A DNA stretch of 64,000 bases from assembly GCA_029243485.1 (NCBI GenBank), contig JAQWRY010000001.1, positions 186,001 through 250,000 of the forward strand, written 5' to 3'. The first letter of the stretch is position 1, and every line of letters starts with the position of its first letter. The translations under genes and the position numbers were made by a program. The notes beneath the pieces are model-generated. The model made no database searches. It saw nothing but the letters and a program-made list of their open reading frames with translations, and had not been told where the DNA came from. Positions 50,542-62,285 of the stretch are shown here, one piece after another. This DNA comes from Candidatus Binatia bacterium (GTDB lineage Bacteria; Desulfobacterota; Binatia; UBA12015).

Positions 50542-52035
50542 CTAGCGCCAGCCGCGTGGGTTGGTCTCGACCTCGGCGCGCATCTCGTCCAGCGCTCCTG
50601 CGAGTCGTTTGCCCTCTTCCGGATGCCGGAGAATCAGGTTGTGATTCTCCGCATCCGTCGCGACCAGTGTCAGGGTCGGCTTCGACCGCCCAGGTTGCCC
50701 GGTCTCGGCCAGGTACTTGAACCGCGCATCACGAACCGCGTCGGGATCCTCGCTCATGACCGGGAAGTAGAAGAGGAACGGATGCGGGCTGGGTGCACCG
50801 CTCTCCCAGACGGAGGCGAGGTCCCGACCATCGATGACACGGTCGCTCGGCGCGGTGAGCCCGGCCAGGCCGAGCAGGGTCGGAAACAGATCGATGTTCA
50901 TTCCCATGGCGTCAGTCGTCTGGCCCGGTGGAATCGACCCGGGCCACCTCGCGATGAGCGGAACGCGCTGCCCTCCTTCGTACGTTTCGCCTTTGCGCCC
51001 TCGAAGGCCCCCGGGGCTACCGTCGTAGTCGGGACCGTTGTCGCTCGTCACGATCACCAGGGTTCGATCCGCAAGGCCCAACCGATCGATGGCGTCGACG
51101 ATCGCCCCGGTGCTTCGATCGAGATCCTCGACCACGTCTCCGTAGATCCCGCCCTCGGACTCACCGGCGTGTTCCGGGTCGGCGAAGTGCGGAACGTGCG
51201 GCGCCGTGTGCGCCAGATACAGGAAGAACGGCTCCTCGCGATGCTGCTCGATGAACTGGATCGCCTCCTCGGTGTAGAGCCGGGTGAGTTGCGTCTGATC
51301 GACCCCCTCGGTTCGTTCGAATTTGTCGTCTTCATCGCGGAACGCCCCGAGGGGGTTTGAGGTGTCCGTCGTGTCCTCGATCTCGATCTCCGCGTTCCGG
51401 TACACGTGCAGCGGCATCATGTCGTTGCTCCAGTGCACGCCGTAGTACGAGTCGAAACCGAAATCGTTCGGCCAGTAGTCGGGCAGCGCGCCGAGATGCC
51501 ACTTTCCGATCATTCCCGTCGCGTAACCGGCGGCGCCGAGCGCCTCCGCCACCGTGATCTCGTCCTTCGACAGTTCGTTCGGGTAGCCCCCCATCCTCCG
51601 AAGAGTGCCCAGCGGCATGCTGTCGGGAAAAAAGACATGCGCAGCGGTCCCCGAGCGCACCGGGTACCGCCCGGTGAGCAACGCGGCGCGCGCCGGCGTA
51701 CACACCGGCGACGCCGAGTAGAAGCTCGTCATCCGAACGCCCTCCTGCGCGAGCCGGTCGATGCGCGGCGTGTCGATGAGCTGGTTCCCGTAGCTCGAGA
51801 GATCACCGTACCCGAGATCGTCGAAGAAGATCACGACGAAATTCGGCGCCTGCTGCGGATCGACCGGCTCGAGACCGGCGAGGTACTCGGCCTTCTCCGC
51901 GCCGTGCACCACCTCGGGTGGGGCGGGGAACAGCTTCACCTGAACCCAGCGCCCTGCGAAGACGAGAACCGCGGCCGTGAGGGAAACAAGCACGGCCCAA
52001 CCCAGGCCCATGGCGAGCCAACGCGCGAATCGCAT
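50542..52035 (-). CDS. Sulfatase (Cys-type, formylglycine-dependent), membrane-anchored
   Basis: 497 aa with an N-terminal transmembrane segment (LGWAVLVSLTAAVLVFAG). Metal-binding VVIFFDDLGYGDLSSYG precedes the activation motif C112-T-P-A-R116 in ASPVCTPARAALLTGRY, which an anaerobic or FGE-type maturase converts to formylglycine. Further motifs are VTSDNGPDYDGSPGGLRGRK, with the K that binds sulfate, and MIGKWHLGALP. It hydrolyses sulfate esters outside the cytoplasm. Compare with the Thr-type relative at 18203-19576, which lacks this Cys. Confidence 0.94.
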   Translation of the reverse strand: MRFARWLAMGLGWAVLVSLTAAVLVFAGRWVQVKLFPAPPEVVHGAEKAEYLAGLEPVDPQQAPNFVVIFFDDLGYGDLSSYGNQLIDTPRIDRLAQEGVRMTSFYSASPVCTPARAALLTGRYPVRSGTAAHVFFPDSMPLGTLRRMGGYPNELSKDEITVAEALGAAGYATGMIGKWHLGALPDYWPNDFGFDSYYGVHWSNDMMPLHVYRNAEIEIEDTTDTSNPLGAFRDEDDKFERTEGVDQTQLTRLYTEEAIQFIEQHREEPFFLYLAHTAPHVPHFADPEHAGESEGGIYGDVVEDLDRSTGAIVDAIDRLGLADRTLVIVTSDNGPDYDGSPGGLRGRKGETYEGGQRVPLIARWPGSIPPGQTTDAMGMNIDLFPTLLGLAGLTAPSDRVIDGRDLASVWESGAPSPHPFLFYFPVMSEDPDAVRDARFKYLAETGQPGRSKPTLTLVATDAENHNLILRHPEEGKRLAGALDEMRAEVETNPRGWR

Positions 52036-52090
52036 CGCGCAATTTTACTCGAACGGACGGTTGGAGGGAAACCACCCGGCCGGCGCCCCT

Positions 52091-53263
52091 CTACTCGTTC
52101 AGACGGTAGGCCTCGATGACGTTCTCGCCGAGAAAACCGGGGCGTGCCGACGCCGGCAGCGAGTCCACGAGCCGCTCAACCTCGGGCACGTACTCGGGCG
52201 GATGGTCCGGATGCGGGAAGTCGGACGCCCAGAAGAAGCGATCCTCGCCGACCGTCGGAATGACGGCGGCGAGCGACTTCTCGTCCGGATCGCCCGCGAT
52301 CCAACACTGCTTGCGGAAGTAGTGGCTCGGCAGCTCCGGCAGGAGATCGCGCACCGGCTTGCCCTGATAGGTTCCGTAGACGGTGTCCATCCGGTCGAGC
52401 CAGTAGCCGATCCAACCACCGCCCGTTTCGAGGACGATCACCTTCAGGTCGGGGAACTTGCCGAAGACGCCGTACTGGAACATCGACGTGAACGCGTGGC
52501 GGACGGCGTCGCCCGCCGTCACGTTGTGGAAGAAGCCGAACGCCGCGCTCGTGTAGTCGCCGAAACGTCCGGGCGCACACCACTTGGGCTCGAACACCGG
52601 GTGGATGCCCAGCGGAAGACCGAGCTCCTGGCAAGCCGCGAAAACGCGATCGTGCGCCGAGTCACCGAGCGGCTTCCGCGTGGTCGTGAACGGGGGCACC
52701 CAGATACCTTTGACGCCGTCCGCGGCCGCGCGGCGCAGTTCCTTCTCCGCCGCCTCGGGATCGCCCAGCGACAGCTGTGCGACCGGCACCAGGCGGCCAC
52801 CGGAATCGGAACAGAAGTCGACGATCCAGCGGTTGTACGCAGTCAGGTTCGGCTGAATGATCGACTCGTCTTCCTGCTCGGCCACCCACAAGACGCCGAG
52901 GGTGGGATAGAGGATCGACTTCGCGATGTTCTCCATGTCGAGCCGCTCGACCCGCTCCTTCGGATCCATCGACCCGAGCGGTGCCATGTCGACGTAGGGC
53001 GAACCGGTCGACTCGCGCTCGTAGATGATGCCGCCGAGGCGATCCATCATCCCGAGACCCGCCGGGTAGCCCTTTCGGATGATCTTCGAGGAAACGCCGC
53101 CGCCGATGTCGAGGTACTCCAGCCCGGCGTCGTCCTTCTGGATCTTCATCGCGACGTCGCGGTGCCCCGGGTCGATGTACTTCTCCCAGATGTCGGGCGG
53201 CTCGAGAACGTGGCCGTCCGCGTCTACTGCACCATCGAACTTGAGCCTCGGGAGTGCCTTCAT
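52091..53263 (-). CDS. Amidohydrolase 2 family (TIM-barrel metal-dependent hydrolase)
   Basis: 390 aa from the ATG at 53263. The metal site opens VDADGHVLEPPDIWEKYID (DxH), with LGIHPVFEPKW in the middle, FPDLKVIVLETGGGWIGYWL and the late FFWASDFPHPDHP (Asp ligand). These are the landmarks of the amidohydrolase-2 group (decarboxylases and hydrolases such as ACMSD relatives). Such genes are abundant in xenobiotic- and steroid-degrading bacteria. Substrate unknown; decarboxylation or C-C hydrolysis is likely. Confidence 0.92.
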   Translation of the reverse strand: MKALPRLKFDGAVDADGHVLEPPDIWEKYIDPGHRDVAMKIQKDDAGLEYLDIGGGVSSKIIRKGYPAGLGMMDRLGGIIYERESTGSPYVDMAPLGSMDPKERVERLDMENIAKSILYPTLGVLWVAEQEDESIIQPNLTAYNRWIVDFCSDSGGRLVPVAQLSLGDPEAAEKELRRAAADGVKGIWVPPFTTTRKPLGDSAHDRVFAACQELGLPLGIHPVFEPKWCAPGRFGDYTSAAFGFFHNVTAGDAVRHAFTSMFQYGVFGKFPDLKVIVLETGGGWIGYWLDRMDTVYGTYQGKPVRDLLPELPSHYFRKQCWIAGDPDEKSLAAVIPTVGEDRFFWASDFPHPDHPPEYVPEVERLVDSLPASARPGFLGENVIEAYRLNE

Positions 53264-53446
53264 GCTCGGAACTTTCGAGAATAGGGGCGCCGCAAGCAAC
53301 TTGCACCGGCCCACTCCGGAGCCTACTTTGGCGCCGGCGGTTTAGCCTGCATTCCCTGTCGCCCGCGCCGCACCAACGGCGGCCTCCGCGGACGCAGTTC
53401 GGCGGTTATATAGTAGCCCGCTTCGATAGGCTTCGAGTGGACGGGG

Positions 53447-53720
53447 ATGTCCTACTCGGAGAAGAAGCTAGGCTCCGAGGCGATCCTCGTATTCGGCCGC
53501 GCCATCACGCTCGTCTTCCTCGTCCTCGCCGCGCAGCACGAGAGCTGGTACGCGCCGGTCTCCGTGATTCTCGTCGTTCCGCTCGCCCTGGTCGGGATCG
53601 TCCTCCTGATCGGCGGCATGACTTCCTCTACCGTGATGTCGCTGGTCTTCACACCAGTCTTCTTCGTCGTGATGCAGCGGATCAGTGATGGGTTCTCCCA
53701 AGGATGCGCCCAAGGAAAGC
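53447..53720 (+). pseudogene. RND efflux permease relic (C-terminal region with internal deletion)
   Basis: The frame encodes MSYSEKKLGSEAILVFGRAI, FLVLAAQHESWYAPVSVILV and VVPLALVGIVLLI, the TM10-11 part of AcrB/MexB-like pumps. It then jumps directly to GGMTSSTVMSLVFTPVFFVV, which belongs to the final helix. Roughly 100 or more residues between them are missing, and the first 800 residues of the pump are absent. No start signal is present. It is followed after 1 bp by the similarly damaged outer-membrane factor, so this was an efflux operon. Confidence 0.82.
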
Positions 53721-53721
53721 G

Positions 53722-54659
53722 ATGTCGATGCTTGAGCTGCGCCCCACCCTCGCCCTCGTCGCTCTACTCACCGTCGGCACGGGCTGCATGGTCGGGCCGG
53801 AGTATCAGAAGCCTCCGGTTTCGGTCGCCGACGCATGGATCGACACGAACCCGGGCGAGTTCCCGACGTCGCCCGACGTCGACTACGCAAAATGGTGGCG
53901 CGCGTTCGACGACCCTGCCCTGAACGAGCTGAGCAACCGCGCGTGCGCGCAGAATCTGACGCTCGAGATTGCGGGACTCCGCGTCGTTCAGTCGATCGCC
54001 CAACGCGGAATCGCCATTGGACAGTCCTACCCCCAACAACAGGAAGCGAGCCTTTCGTACATGCGACAGACGCTCAGCGAGAACTCCGCGCCGTTCAGCC
54101 CCTTCATCGACCCTACGTTCAATCAGTGGACGCTCACGCCGCCGGGCGCCGCCTGGGAAATCGATCTCTGGGGCCGCATCCGCCGGGACATCGAATCCGC
54201 CGACGCGGACTTGATGGGGTCCCTGTTCAACTATCGGAACACGTTGGCCAGCCTTCTCGCAGAGGTCACGACGACCTACGTTCACCCGCGCACGCTCCAG
54301 GAGCAGTTCGAGGTCGCACGTCACAACGTCGGCCTCCAGAAGCGCAGCGTCGGCATCGCGGCGTCGGACGTCTAGGCGCGGCTGCAGCTCGTGGGCGACC
54401 TCGGCATCCGGACGCAGGACTTCAGCAACCTGTTTCAGGGAAACTCGTTCGCCGCCTTCAGTGGCCCCGGCCTCCAATGGCCGATCCTCAACTACGGCCG
54501 CATCGTCAGCAACGTCCGCGGTGAGGATGCCGGCTACCAGCAGCAGATCCGCCGCTACGAGGACACGGTCTTGCAGACCCAGCAGGAAGTCCGTGGCGCG
54601 ATGGCCGGCCACCTCGGCGCGCAACGTCAGGTGGAGTTCCTCCGGGAACGCGCGAAGAG
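53722..54659 (+). pseudogene. Outer-membrane efflux protein (OprM/NodT family) relic with in-frame TAG and internal deletion
   Basis: Start at the ATG at 53722 with AAGGA at 53712-53716. The signal and lipobox LLTVGTGC and GPEYQKPPVSVADAW are typical of OprM lipoproteins. The frame runs to a TAG at 54373-54375. It resumes in the same frame with DLGIRTQDFSNLFQGNSF and GPGLQWPILNYGRIVSNVRG, a late block of the family. About 120 residues of the middle are missing at the break and the C-terminal hairpin is lost near 54660. From 54660 a separate acidic 38-codon frame follows (up to 54776) with no known relative. Confidence 0.82.
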
Positions 54660-54950
54660 ATGGCCGAGCGCGTCCACTGGGGCGACCTCCTCGACACCGA
54701 CGAGGAGTACGACGACATCGACGCCGCCGACGAGAGCGAGCAGGAGTCGTTCCGCTGGTGGTGCCCCGAGGGGTAGGCGCCGAAGCGAAGACCTAGGCCG
54801 AAACCCAGCAGAAGCCGCCCCGCAAGAAAACTGCCCACCCGCAATACATTTTTCCGGCGCCCCCCACTTGCTCCCGCCGTCGATCCGGGTCAGATACTGA
54901 CCGTACGCTCCGGTGCGATGCCGGCGAACAGAATGACCGCGGAGGTTGAA

Positions 54951-56855
<1,905 letters not shown>

Positions 56856-56866
56856 CGAGCACAACG

Positions 56867-58114
56867 ATGCGATCGGACAAACGACTGGCGGCAATTACCC
56901 ACTGCCATTCCGTCCAGTCGAACAACCGGGCCAGTCCCATGGACGATCTCATCCGTGGCGCCGTCGAGCGCGTCACGGGGGAGTCCGCCCATGCCTTCGA
57001 TTGGAGCGAATCGCTTACGACCGCCGAGGAGATCGCCGGCGAGCTCGAGGGCAAGGACGGCCGCCCCGGTGTCGACCTGATCTTCGTCACCGACCACGTG
57101 AACGAGACCGTGCGCGAGCTCGACCCGGGCCTGGTCGCGCTCGCAAGCTCGGAGCCCCGGGTGGCCCTGGGTGCCGAAGTTCAGACGGTTCTCGAGTCTC
57201 CGCTCGGAAGCGGAGAATACCTCGAAGCCCCCGAGGTCCTGATGTACGGGAGCCCGGAGAAGGTCCGCTCACCGGGCGGAACGCACTACGGCGTCTCGGC
57301 TGAGATCCTGGATGACATTCAGGCGACGTGCCGCCCCGGGGGCGCGCGACGCATCGAACTACACCGCGTGCTGGCGTACTGCCGCGAGAACAGAATCGCA
57401 CACGCGATCTCCCACCCCCTCGATGGCCACTTCGTCGAATTGCCCCAGGTGCTCCGGGCGATCTCGTCGTGCCGATTCATCGAAGCCGTGAACGGAGGCT
57501 ACGGCTCCGACAGCACCCGCCGCCTCCTGCGCTACATCGAGATCCACAACGCCGCGAGAGACCGTTCCGCGACACCGCAAGCGGGCGCGATCGTCGAGCC
57601 ACCCAACGACGACGCAGCGGCCATCACCGAATGGCTCGCCCTGCGACTCCTCGCCGCGAACGAGCACGTGTCCGATGGCATCGTGCCGTGGGGCGGCAGT
57701 GACGCACACCTCGGCCGCTACGACCGCGTATGCATGATGTACCGACCGCCCGCGAGCGCGAGCACGCCGGGGATCCCCGAGATGGTCCGCGACATGATCG
57801 AAACACCCGCGCATGAACTGCTCGCGGATCGCGTGTTCGAGATCGAAGGCCGCGGCAACAGTCTGGCTTCCGTGTTCGGCGAGGTGATGCAACTCATCGT
57901 CATCAACGCGCGCCGGAACGCGAAGACGTTCAGCGGAGTGCGGCGCTTCACGAGACTCCTCGCCCTCGCGCCGTATATCGCGGTCGAGGAGATCTTGCGC
58001 GGCCGCCGGGCCCAGACCCGACTCGGAACACTCCTCGACACCGTCCTCGACGGGTCCGCCGAAGCCCTGCAGACGAAAGAAGCCGTCGCCCGCACCAAAC
58101 AAGCCGCCGCCTGA
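56867..58114 (+). CDS. PHP-domain metal-dependent phosphoesterase, partner of the radical SAM gene
   Basis: 415 aa from the ATG at 56867, 11 bp after the radical SAM stop, so the two genes form a transcriptional unit. PHP metal ligands are visible: THCHSVQSN (HxH), IFVTDHVNE, LGAEVQT, AHAISHPLDGHF and WGGSDAHLGRYD. The remaining C-terminal ~100 residues are helical (RLLALAPYIAVEEILRGRRA) and could form a separate domain or membrane-peripheral helix. A phosphoesterase acting on a phospho-lipid or cofactor precursor of the radical SAM enzyme is the simplest hypothesis, not shown by sequence. Confidence 0.85.
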   Translation: MRSDKRLAAITHCHSVQSNNRASPMDDLIRGAVERVTGESAHAFDWSESLTTAEEIAGELEGKDGRPGVDLIFVTDHVNETVRELDPGLVALASSEPRVALGAEVQTVLESPLGSGEYLEAPEVLMYGSPEKVRSPGGTHYGVSAEILDDIQATCRPGGARRIELHRVLAYCRENRIAHAISHPLDGHFVELPQVLRAISSCRFIEAVNGGYGSDSTRRLLRYIEIHNAARDRSATPQAGAIVEPPNDDAAAITEWLALRLLAANEHVSDGIVPWGGSDAHLGRYDRVCMMYRPPASASTPGIPEMVRDMIETPAHELLADRVFEIEGRGNSLASVFGEVMQLIVINARRNAKTFSGVRRFTRLLALAPYIAVEEILRGRRAQTRLGTLLDTVLDGSAEALQTKEAVARTKQAAA

Positions 58115-58135
58115 TTCCGCAGCGGCGATTGCCTG

Positions 58136-58200
58136 ACCCGCAACTCGGCCGGTCCGCCGCCGAAGCGCGGGCTCGTGCGTCGGATCGGGGCGCGGGAGGA
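58136..58200. repeat. Dispersed intergenic repeat, copy B
   Basis: Just after the PHP gene. Shares CCGCAACTCGGCYGGTCC with the copy at 44245-44310 and is similar over about 65 bp by eye. The core sits between GACC and GGTC and may form a small hairpin. Confidence 0.4.
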
Positions 58201-58243
58201 AAACACGTGTCCGCCAACGAGCAACCAGCGAAGGCCCTTTGAG

Positions 58244-59563
58244 TCAGGTGTTCGGGATCCAGTTGCCGTGCGAGCCGTATGGGACGCGCTGCGGTATTCG
58301 CACGCGCGCCACCGGCGGGCCCTCGAAGTTCCGGCCGTCGATGATCTGGAGGTAGGAAACGTCGGTCCCCTCGTCATGCACGAGCGCGAGGATCCAGCCC
58401 TCGTCCTCGGCCGCATCCGGTGACGCCGGCACGAAGACGGGCTCTCCCCCGCGAACCGTCGCCCCCAGGTCGTGCTTCACGACGGCACCACTCTCGAGAT
58501 CGTAGCGCAGCAGCGAATGCGCGAAGGTCGGGCAATCCGCCTCCTCGTACTCGGCCGCGTAGCCGAAGCGGGCGCGCTCCCCGACGAGCCGATCATCCAC
58601 TCGGGGAAAGTCGCAGAACAGATCGTCGCGCTGCTCCTCTTTCACCCCCCCGGCAACGGTGTCGATGGTCCAGCGCCAGAGATTCGCCTGCTGATCGAGA
58701 TCTCCGAGACCGCCGCTCATGAGCGAGGGCTGGCGACAAACGTCGAGGATGATCTTTCCGTCGTCGGTCTCGTACGAGTTCATCGGATGGAAGACCGTGC
58801 ACGGCTCAATGTCGTGCCACTGAACGTCGGCATTGCCTCCGGTACGCGGCATCACGCCGAGCCGAGCCCCACACTCCGGCTTGAACTGAAACCCCGCTTC
58901 CAGCGAGAACACGATCGGGAGGTCCATGAACACGACGTGGTTTCGCGTGATGTTCAGGTCGTGGATCATCACGGGCCTCGGGAGGTCGATCTCCTCCGAT
59001 TGCACGAGCGCCCCGCTCGCATCCGCGCGATGGTAGCGCAGGTAGGGTGGGCCCATGACGTCGTAGCCGAAGAAGAGCATCTCGCCCGTCCTCGGACAGA
59101 ACTTCACGTGGGGCGTCATCGGCCCCTTCACCTTGCCGTCGTAGTCGAAGCATCCGATCGTCTCGAGGTCGGCGCTCATCTCCCACGCGGAGTGGAACTC
59201 CTCGAGCGCGAAGAAGCGTCCACCGTGACGGACGATGTTGGTGTTCGCCGGCGACGCGGTCGGGTCCATCACCGCCTCGGCAATGTGCATGTCCTTCTCA
59301 AAGTACGGCGTCCGCACGTACCGATTGCGAAATGAGAGGGCTCGGCCACCACCGAGCTGGATGCGGTTCACCATCCCATGACCGAAAAACCAGGTCGTCG
59401 AGTACCCCGACCGGGGATTCATCCCGTTGCGGTAGTAGCTGCCCTCGAGCGCCGCAGGGATCTCGCCCTCGACGGTCAGATCCGTCACGTCGATCTCGTC
59501 CTGGACCGGAGCCCAGTTTCCCTGGAGGTGCCAGGGGAGTGGCTTCGCGCCTGCCTGCGTCAT
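58244..59563 (-). CDS. Carotenoid/lignostilbene oxygenase family protein (RPE65-like)
   Basis: 439 aa. The four His ligands of the propeller iron centre fall in recognisable blocks: NIVRHGGRFFALEEFHSAWE, TPHVKFCPRTGE, MIHDLNITRNHVVFMD and GSHGNWI at the extreme C-terminus. EGSYYRNGMNPR and FFGHGMVNRIQLG near the N-terminus are family landmarks. The enzyme cleaves C=C bonds of carotenoids, apocarotenoids or stilbenes with O2. Its ATG overlaps the molybdopterin oxidoreductase stop (ATGA), so both are translated from one message. Confidence 0.94.
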   Translation of the reverse strand: MTQAGAKPLPWHLQGNWAPVQDEIDVTDLTVEGEIPAALEGSYYRNGMNPRSGYSTTWFFGHGMVNRIQLGGGRALSFRNRYVRTPYFEKDMHIAEAVMDPTASPANTNIVRHGGRFFALEEFHSAWEMSADLETIGCFDYDGKVKGPMTPHVKFCPRTGEMLFFGYDVMGPPYLRYHRADASGALVQSEEIDLPRPVMIHDLNITRNHVVFMDLPIVFSLEAGFQFKPECGARLGVMPRTGGNADVQWHDIEPCTVFHPMNSYETDDGKIILDVCRQPSLMSGGLGDLDQQANLWRWTIDTVAGGVKEEQRDDLFCDFPRVDDRLVGERARFGYAAEYEEADCPTFAHSLLRYDLESGAVVKHDLGATVRGGEPVFVPASPDAAEDEGWILALVHDEGTDVSYLQIIDGRNFEGPPVARVRIPQRVPYGSHGNWIPNT

Positions 59564-61788
59564 GGTTCGTTCTCCGTACCTTGGCCCGGTTCGGGTGTCG
59601 CCGGGCGAACGTTCACTGGGATCGTGCTCATTCGCGGGATGCCGCTGTAGCGATCGAAGTCACGGTCCGTGCTCGAGAGCCGACTCGTGTTGCCTCCGTG
59701 AACCCGCACGTCGTCGTCCTCGCCGGGAACGCCTCCCCAACAATGCGGCATCGATACGAGTCCGCGCCGCAGATCCGGCGCCGCCTCGACGACCCCCTGA
59801 ATCGTTGCAGCCGCGGACGAGATCTCCACGATCGAGCCCGACGTGACTCCGAGCCTCTCGAGATCATCGGGATGCATGAACGCCGGGTTCGAAGGATGTT
59901 TGCGACGCAGCGGCTCGTGGAGGTGCCACGAGGAGTTGTGCACATGCGGCAGCCGTCGGCTGATCAGGCGAAACGCGAACTCGGAATCTTCCGGCGAAGC
60001 GATCGGCTCGCCCCCGACTTCGTGCAACTCCGCGATCATCGGCGCGCTCCCGACATCGAGCCGCCCCGCCCAGCCGGCATCCTTGGCATCGACCGTCTTG
60101 TCGCGGGCGAACACGTGCCCCTCGGTGCACGGCTTCACCTCGGCCAGTGGAACCGGGGACCCACGTAGTAACATCTCCCACAACTCTTCGGAGGTCGGCG
60201 GCTCGTCGCCGTCGAGTGTGACCGCGTGCTCTTCCTGGAGCGTCGGATCGAGGTGGGTGATCGGCTTGACCCGCAGGGCGTGTCCGAGCCGGCGCGCGAG
60301 GCCGTGGAACAGCGTCCAATCATCGATTACGTCGGATCCCGCCGGCGGGTCCACGAGTTTCGGGGCCCAGTGACCGTAGGGCATCGAGTAGCCCCACCCG
60401 ACGTAACCGCCGAGAAGCTCCGACAGTGCGGAGCAGCCGGCGGTCTCGAAGGATAGCGTCGGTGCGATCACGTAGTCCGAGACCCGCGCCGTGGCCGAGA
60501 GCACGGGATCGATGCTGACCAGGAGATCCAGCCGACCGAGCGCATCGTGGGTCTTCTTCTGGTCCGGCCACGCTACCAGCGGATTGCCCCCGAGGTTGAG
60601 GAGCGCCCGGACCTGCCCCTCCCCCTCGAGGAGTATCTCATCAGCCGCAGCCGCAGTCGGCAGTCCCGCTGCCGTGTTGCCGAGGCCTCGGACGCGTAAC
60701 TTCTCCCCGAACCCCCACGCCGGCGACGGCTCCACCGCCTGCGCCTTGCGCGGAGGCCAATTGATCAGCACCCCGGGGTTCGCCACCGCGTCGCCCTCGC
60801 GCAACCAGTGACCGCACACCGTCATCAACGCCTTCGTCAAATACTCGGTCAGATTGCCGCGCCCCGACATGTTCGGCCCGGTTCCCACAACCGCGACACC
60901 ACGGCGGCCCGCAGCGTAGATCCGAGCGGCACGTTCGAGTTGCGAAGCGGGCACATCGGCTCGACGCTCGACGTATTGCGGCGTGAAGGCCTCGACGATC
61001 TCGCGCAAATTCTCCTGGCCGCGAACGTTGGCCGAGAGAAACTCGTCGTCCTGCAGACCTTCGCTGAAGATGACGCGGAGAAGACCGGCGAGCACCGTCG
61101 GATCTTCGCCCGGGCGCGCCTGGAGGTGCACGTCGGCCCGTCGCGCGAACTCCGTGCGCCGCGGATCGATCACGACGAGGCCGAGCCCCCGCTCGCGCGC
61201 AAGGCGAAAGGCACGTCCGGGATTCACCGGACCGAGCATGGAGTGAAGTGGGTTCGTCCCGGTCGCGAGCCAGACGTCGGACTGCTCCAAGCTGGGTGCG
61301 CCCGCGAGCCACGTTCCGTGGAGCGCCGTCGAGATCGCTTTGCCCGGCTGATCGATCGTCACGCTCGTGAACACCATCGGCGACTCGATGGCGTCCATGA
61401 ACGCGAGCGCCGTCTGCGCCGTGAGCAAGTTGTTGTACCCGTGCGTGCCGATGTAGATCGCGACGCTCCGCGGCCCGTGCTCGTCCAAGATCACGCGTAG
61501 TCGATCCCCGATCGCGTCCATGGCCTCGCCGCTGGCGAGCGGCCGATGCGAGCCGTCGGGGCCACGGGCCAGCGACCGCAGAAGCCGGTGCGGGCTCGTG
61601 TGGAACGCCGGCAACTCGCGCCCCTTCGTACACGTAAAGCCGTGGTACGCCTCGTTGTCGGGGATCCCGCGCAAACCGCGGACTCGACCGTCCACGACCT
61701 CGACGTGCGCGGCACACTGCGCGTGACAAAAGCGGCAGAGCGACCCTGCGATCGTCGCGGAGGCGTCCGGAGGGGAGCCCTGCACCAT
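59560..61788 (-). CDS. Molybdopterin-dependent oxidoreductase (DMSO-reductase family)
   Basis: 742 aa. The N-terminal [4Fe-4S] ligands are C18, C21, C25 and C53 (CRFCHAQC ... FTCTKG). Molybdopterin domains include GTNPLHSMLGPVNPGRAF, VVIDPRRTEFARRADVHLQA and MSGRGNLTEYLTKALMTVCG. The C-terminal barrel has HNSSWHLHEPLRR and SVVEISSAAA-type ends. Without a signal peptide it is probably cytoplasmic, as are formate- or nitrate-type and acetylene-hydratase-like members. First gene of a two-gene unit with the carotenoid oxygenase. Substrate unknown. Confidence 0.93.
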   Translation of the reverse strand: MVQGSPPDASATIAGSLCRFCHAQCAAHVEVVDGRVRGLRGIPDNEAYHGFTCTKGRELPAFHTSPHRLLRSLARGPDGSHRPLASGEAMDAIGDRLRVILDEHGPRSVAIYIGTHGYNNLLTAQTALAFMDAIESPMVFTSVTIDQPGKAISTALHGTWLAGAPSLEQSDVWLATGTNPLHSMLGPVNPGRAFRLARERGLGLVVIDPRRTEFARRADVHLQARPGEDPTVLAGLLRVIFSEGLQDDEFLSANVRGQENLREIVEAFTPQYVERRADVPASQLERAARIYAAGRRGVAVVGTGPNMSGRGNLTEYLTKALMTVCGHWLREGDAVANPGVLINWPPRKAQAVEPSPAWGFGEKLRVRGLGNTAAGLPTAAAADEILLEGEGQVRALLNLGGNPLVAWPDQKKTHDALGRLDLLVSIDPVLSATARVSDYVIAPTLSFETAGCSALSELLGGYVGWGYSMPYGHWAPKLVDPPAGSDVIDDWTLFHGLARRLGHALRVKPITHLDPTLQEEHAVTLDGDEPPTSEELWEMLLRGSPVPLAEVKPCTEGHVFARDKTVDAKDAGWAGRLDVGSAPMIAELHEVGGEPIASPEDSEFAFRLISRRLPHVHNSSWHLHEPLRRKHPSNPAFMHPDDLERLGVTSGSIVEISSAAATIQGVVEAAPDLRRGLVSMPHCWGGVPGEDDDVRVHGGNTSRLSSTDRDFDRYSGIPRMSTIPVNVRPATPEPGQGTENEP

Positions 61789-61850
61789 AGTGAACTCTCA
61801 CTACTCCGTCGAGGCCCGCGGCTCAACAGGAATCATGCTAACCGAAGGGC

Positions 61851-62285
61851 ATGAGCATCGAGACAGGGGTCATCTATCCTGAGCGTTTTGAGGGCACCGA
61901 CCGCACCGAGGCCGAAGAGCGCAACATCGCGATCGTGAAGGAGGTTTTCGAGGCCTACTCCCGGACCGACTTCGCCTTCCTCAACACCAAGACCATCCCC
62001 GACGCGGAGGTCGGAGTGGCCTGGCTCACGCCCGAGCGGATTCGCGCCCACACCGACGATCTCAACTTCGTGGCCAAGACGTTCACGAACGGCATGCGGT
62101 TCGAGATCCAGAACGTCGTCGTCGACGGCAACAAGATCTGCGTCCAATGGCACGACGAGGCGGAAACCGCCCACGGGAAGATCTACACCAACGACGGGCT
62201 GTCAATCTTTGTATTCGAGGACGACGGTCGGGTCCGAAGCTACCTCGAATACGTCGACTTAGACCGCGTCTTCGCCGCGATTTGA
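61851..62285 (+). CDS. NTF2-like (SnoaL/limonene-epoxide-hydrolase-like) protein
   Basis: 144 aa with AAGGGC just before the ATG at 61851. NIAIVKEVFEAYSRTDFAFL, RFEIQNVVVDGNKICVQWHD and GLSIFVFEDDGRVRSYLEYV trace the NTF2-like cone fold. This is the cluster most often annotated as nuclear transport factor 2 or steroid delta-isomerase-like. The diverging molybdopterin gene lies 62 bp away. Function unknown. Confidence 0.82.
   Translation: MSIETGVIYPERFEGTDRTEAEERNIAIVKEVFEAYSRTDFAFLNTKTIPDAEVGVAWLTPERIRAHTDDLNFVAKTFTNGMRFEIQNVVVDGNKICVQWHDEAETAHGKIYTNDGLSIFVFEDDGRVRSYLEYVDLDRVFAAI

Noticed and set aside
54660-54776. 38-codon acidic frame after the outer-membrane factor relic
   Set aside because: No ribosome-binding site and no relative known to me; probably chance or the remains of another broken gene.
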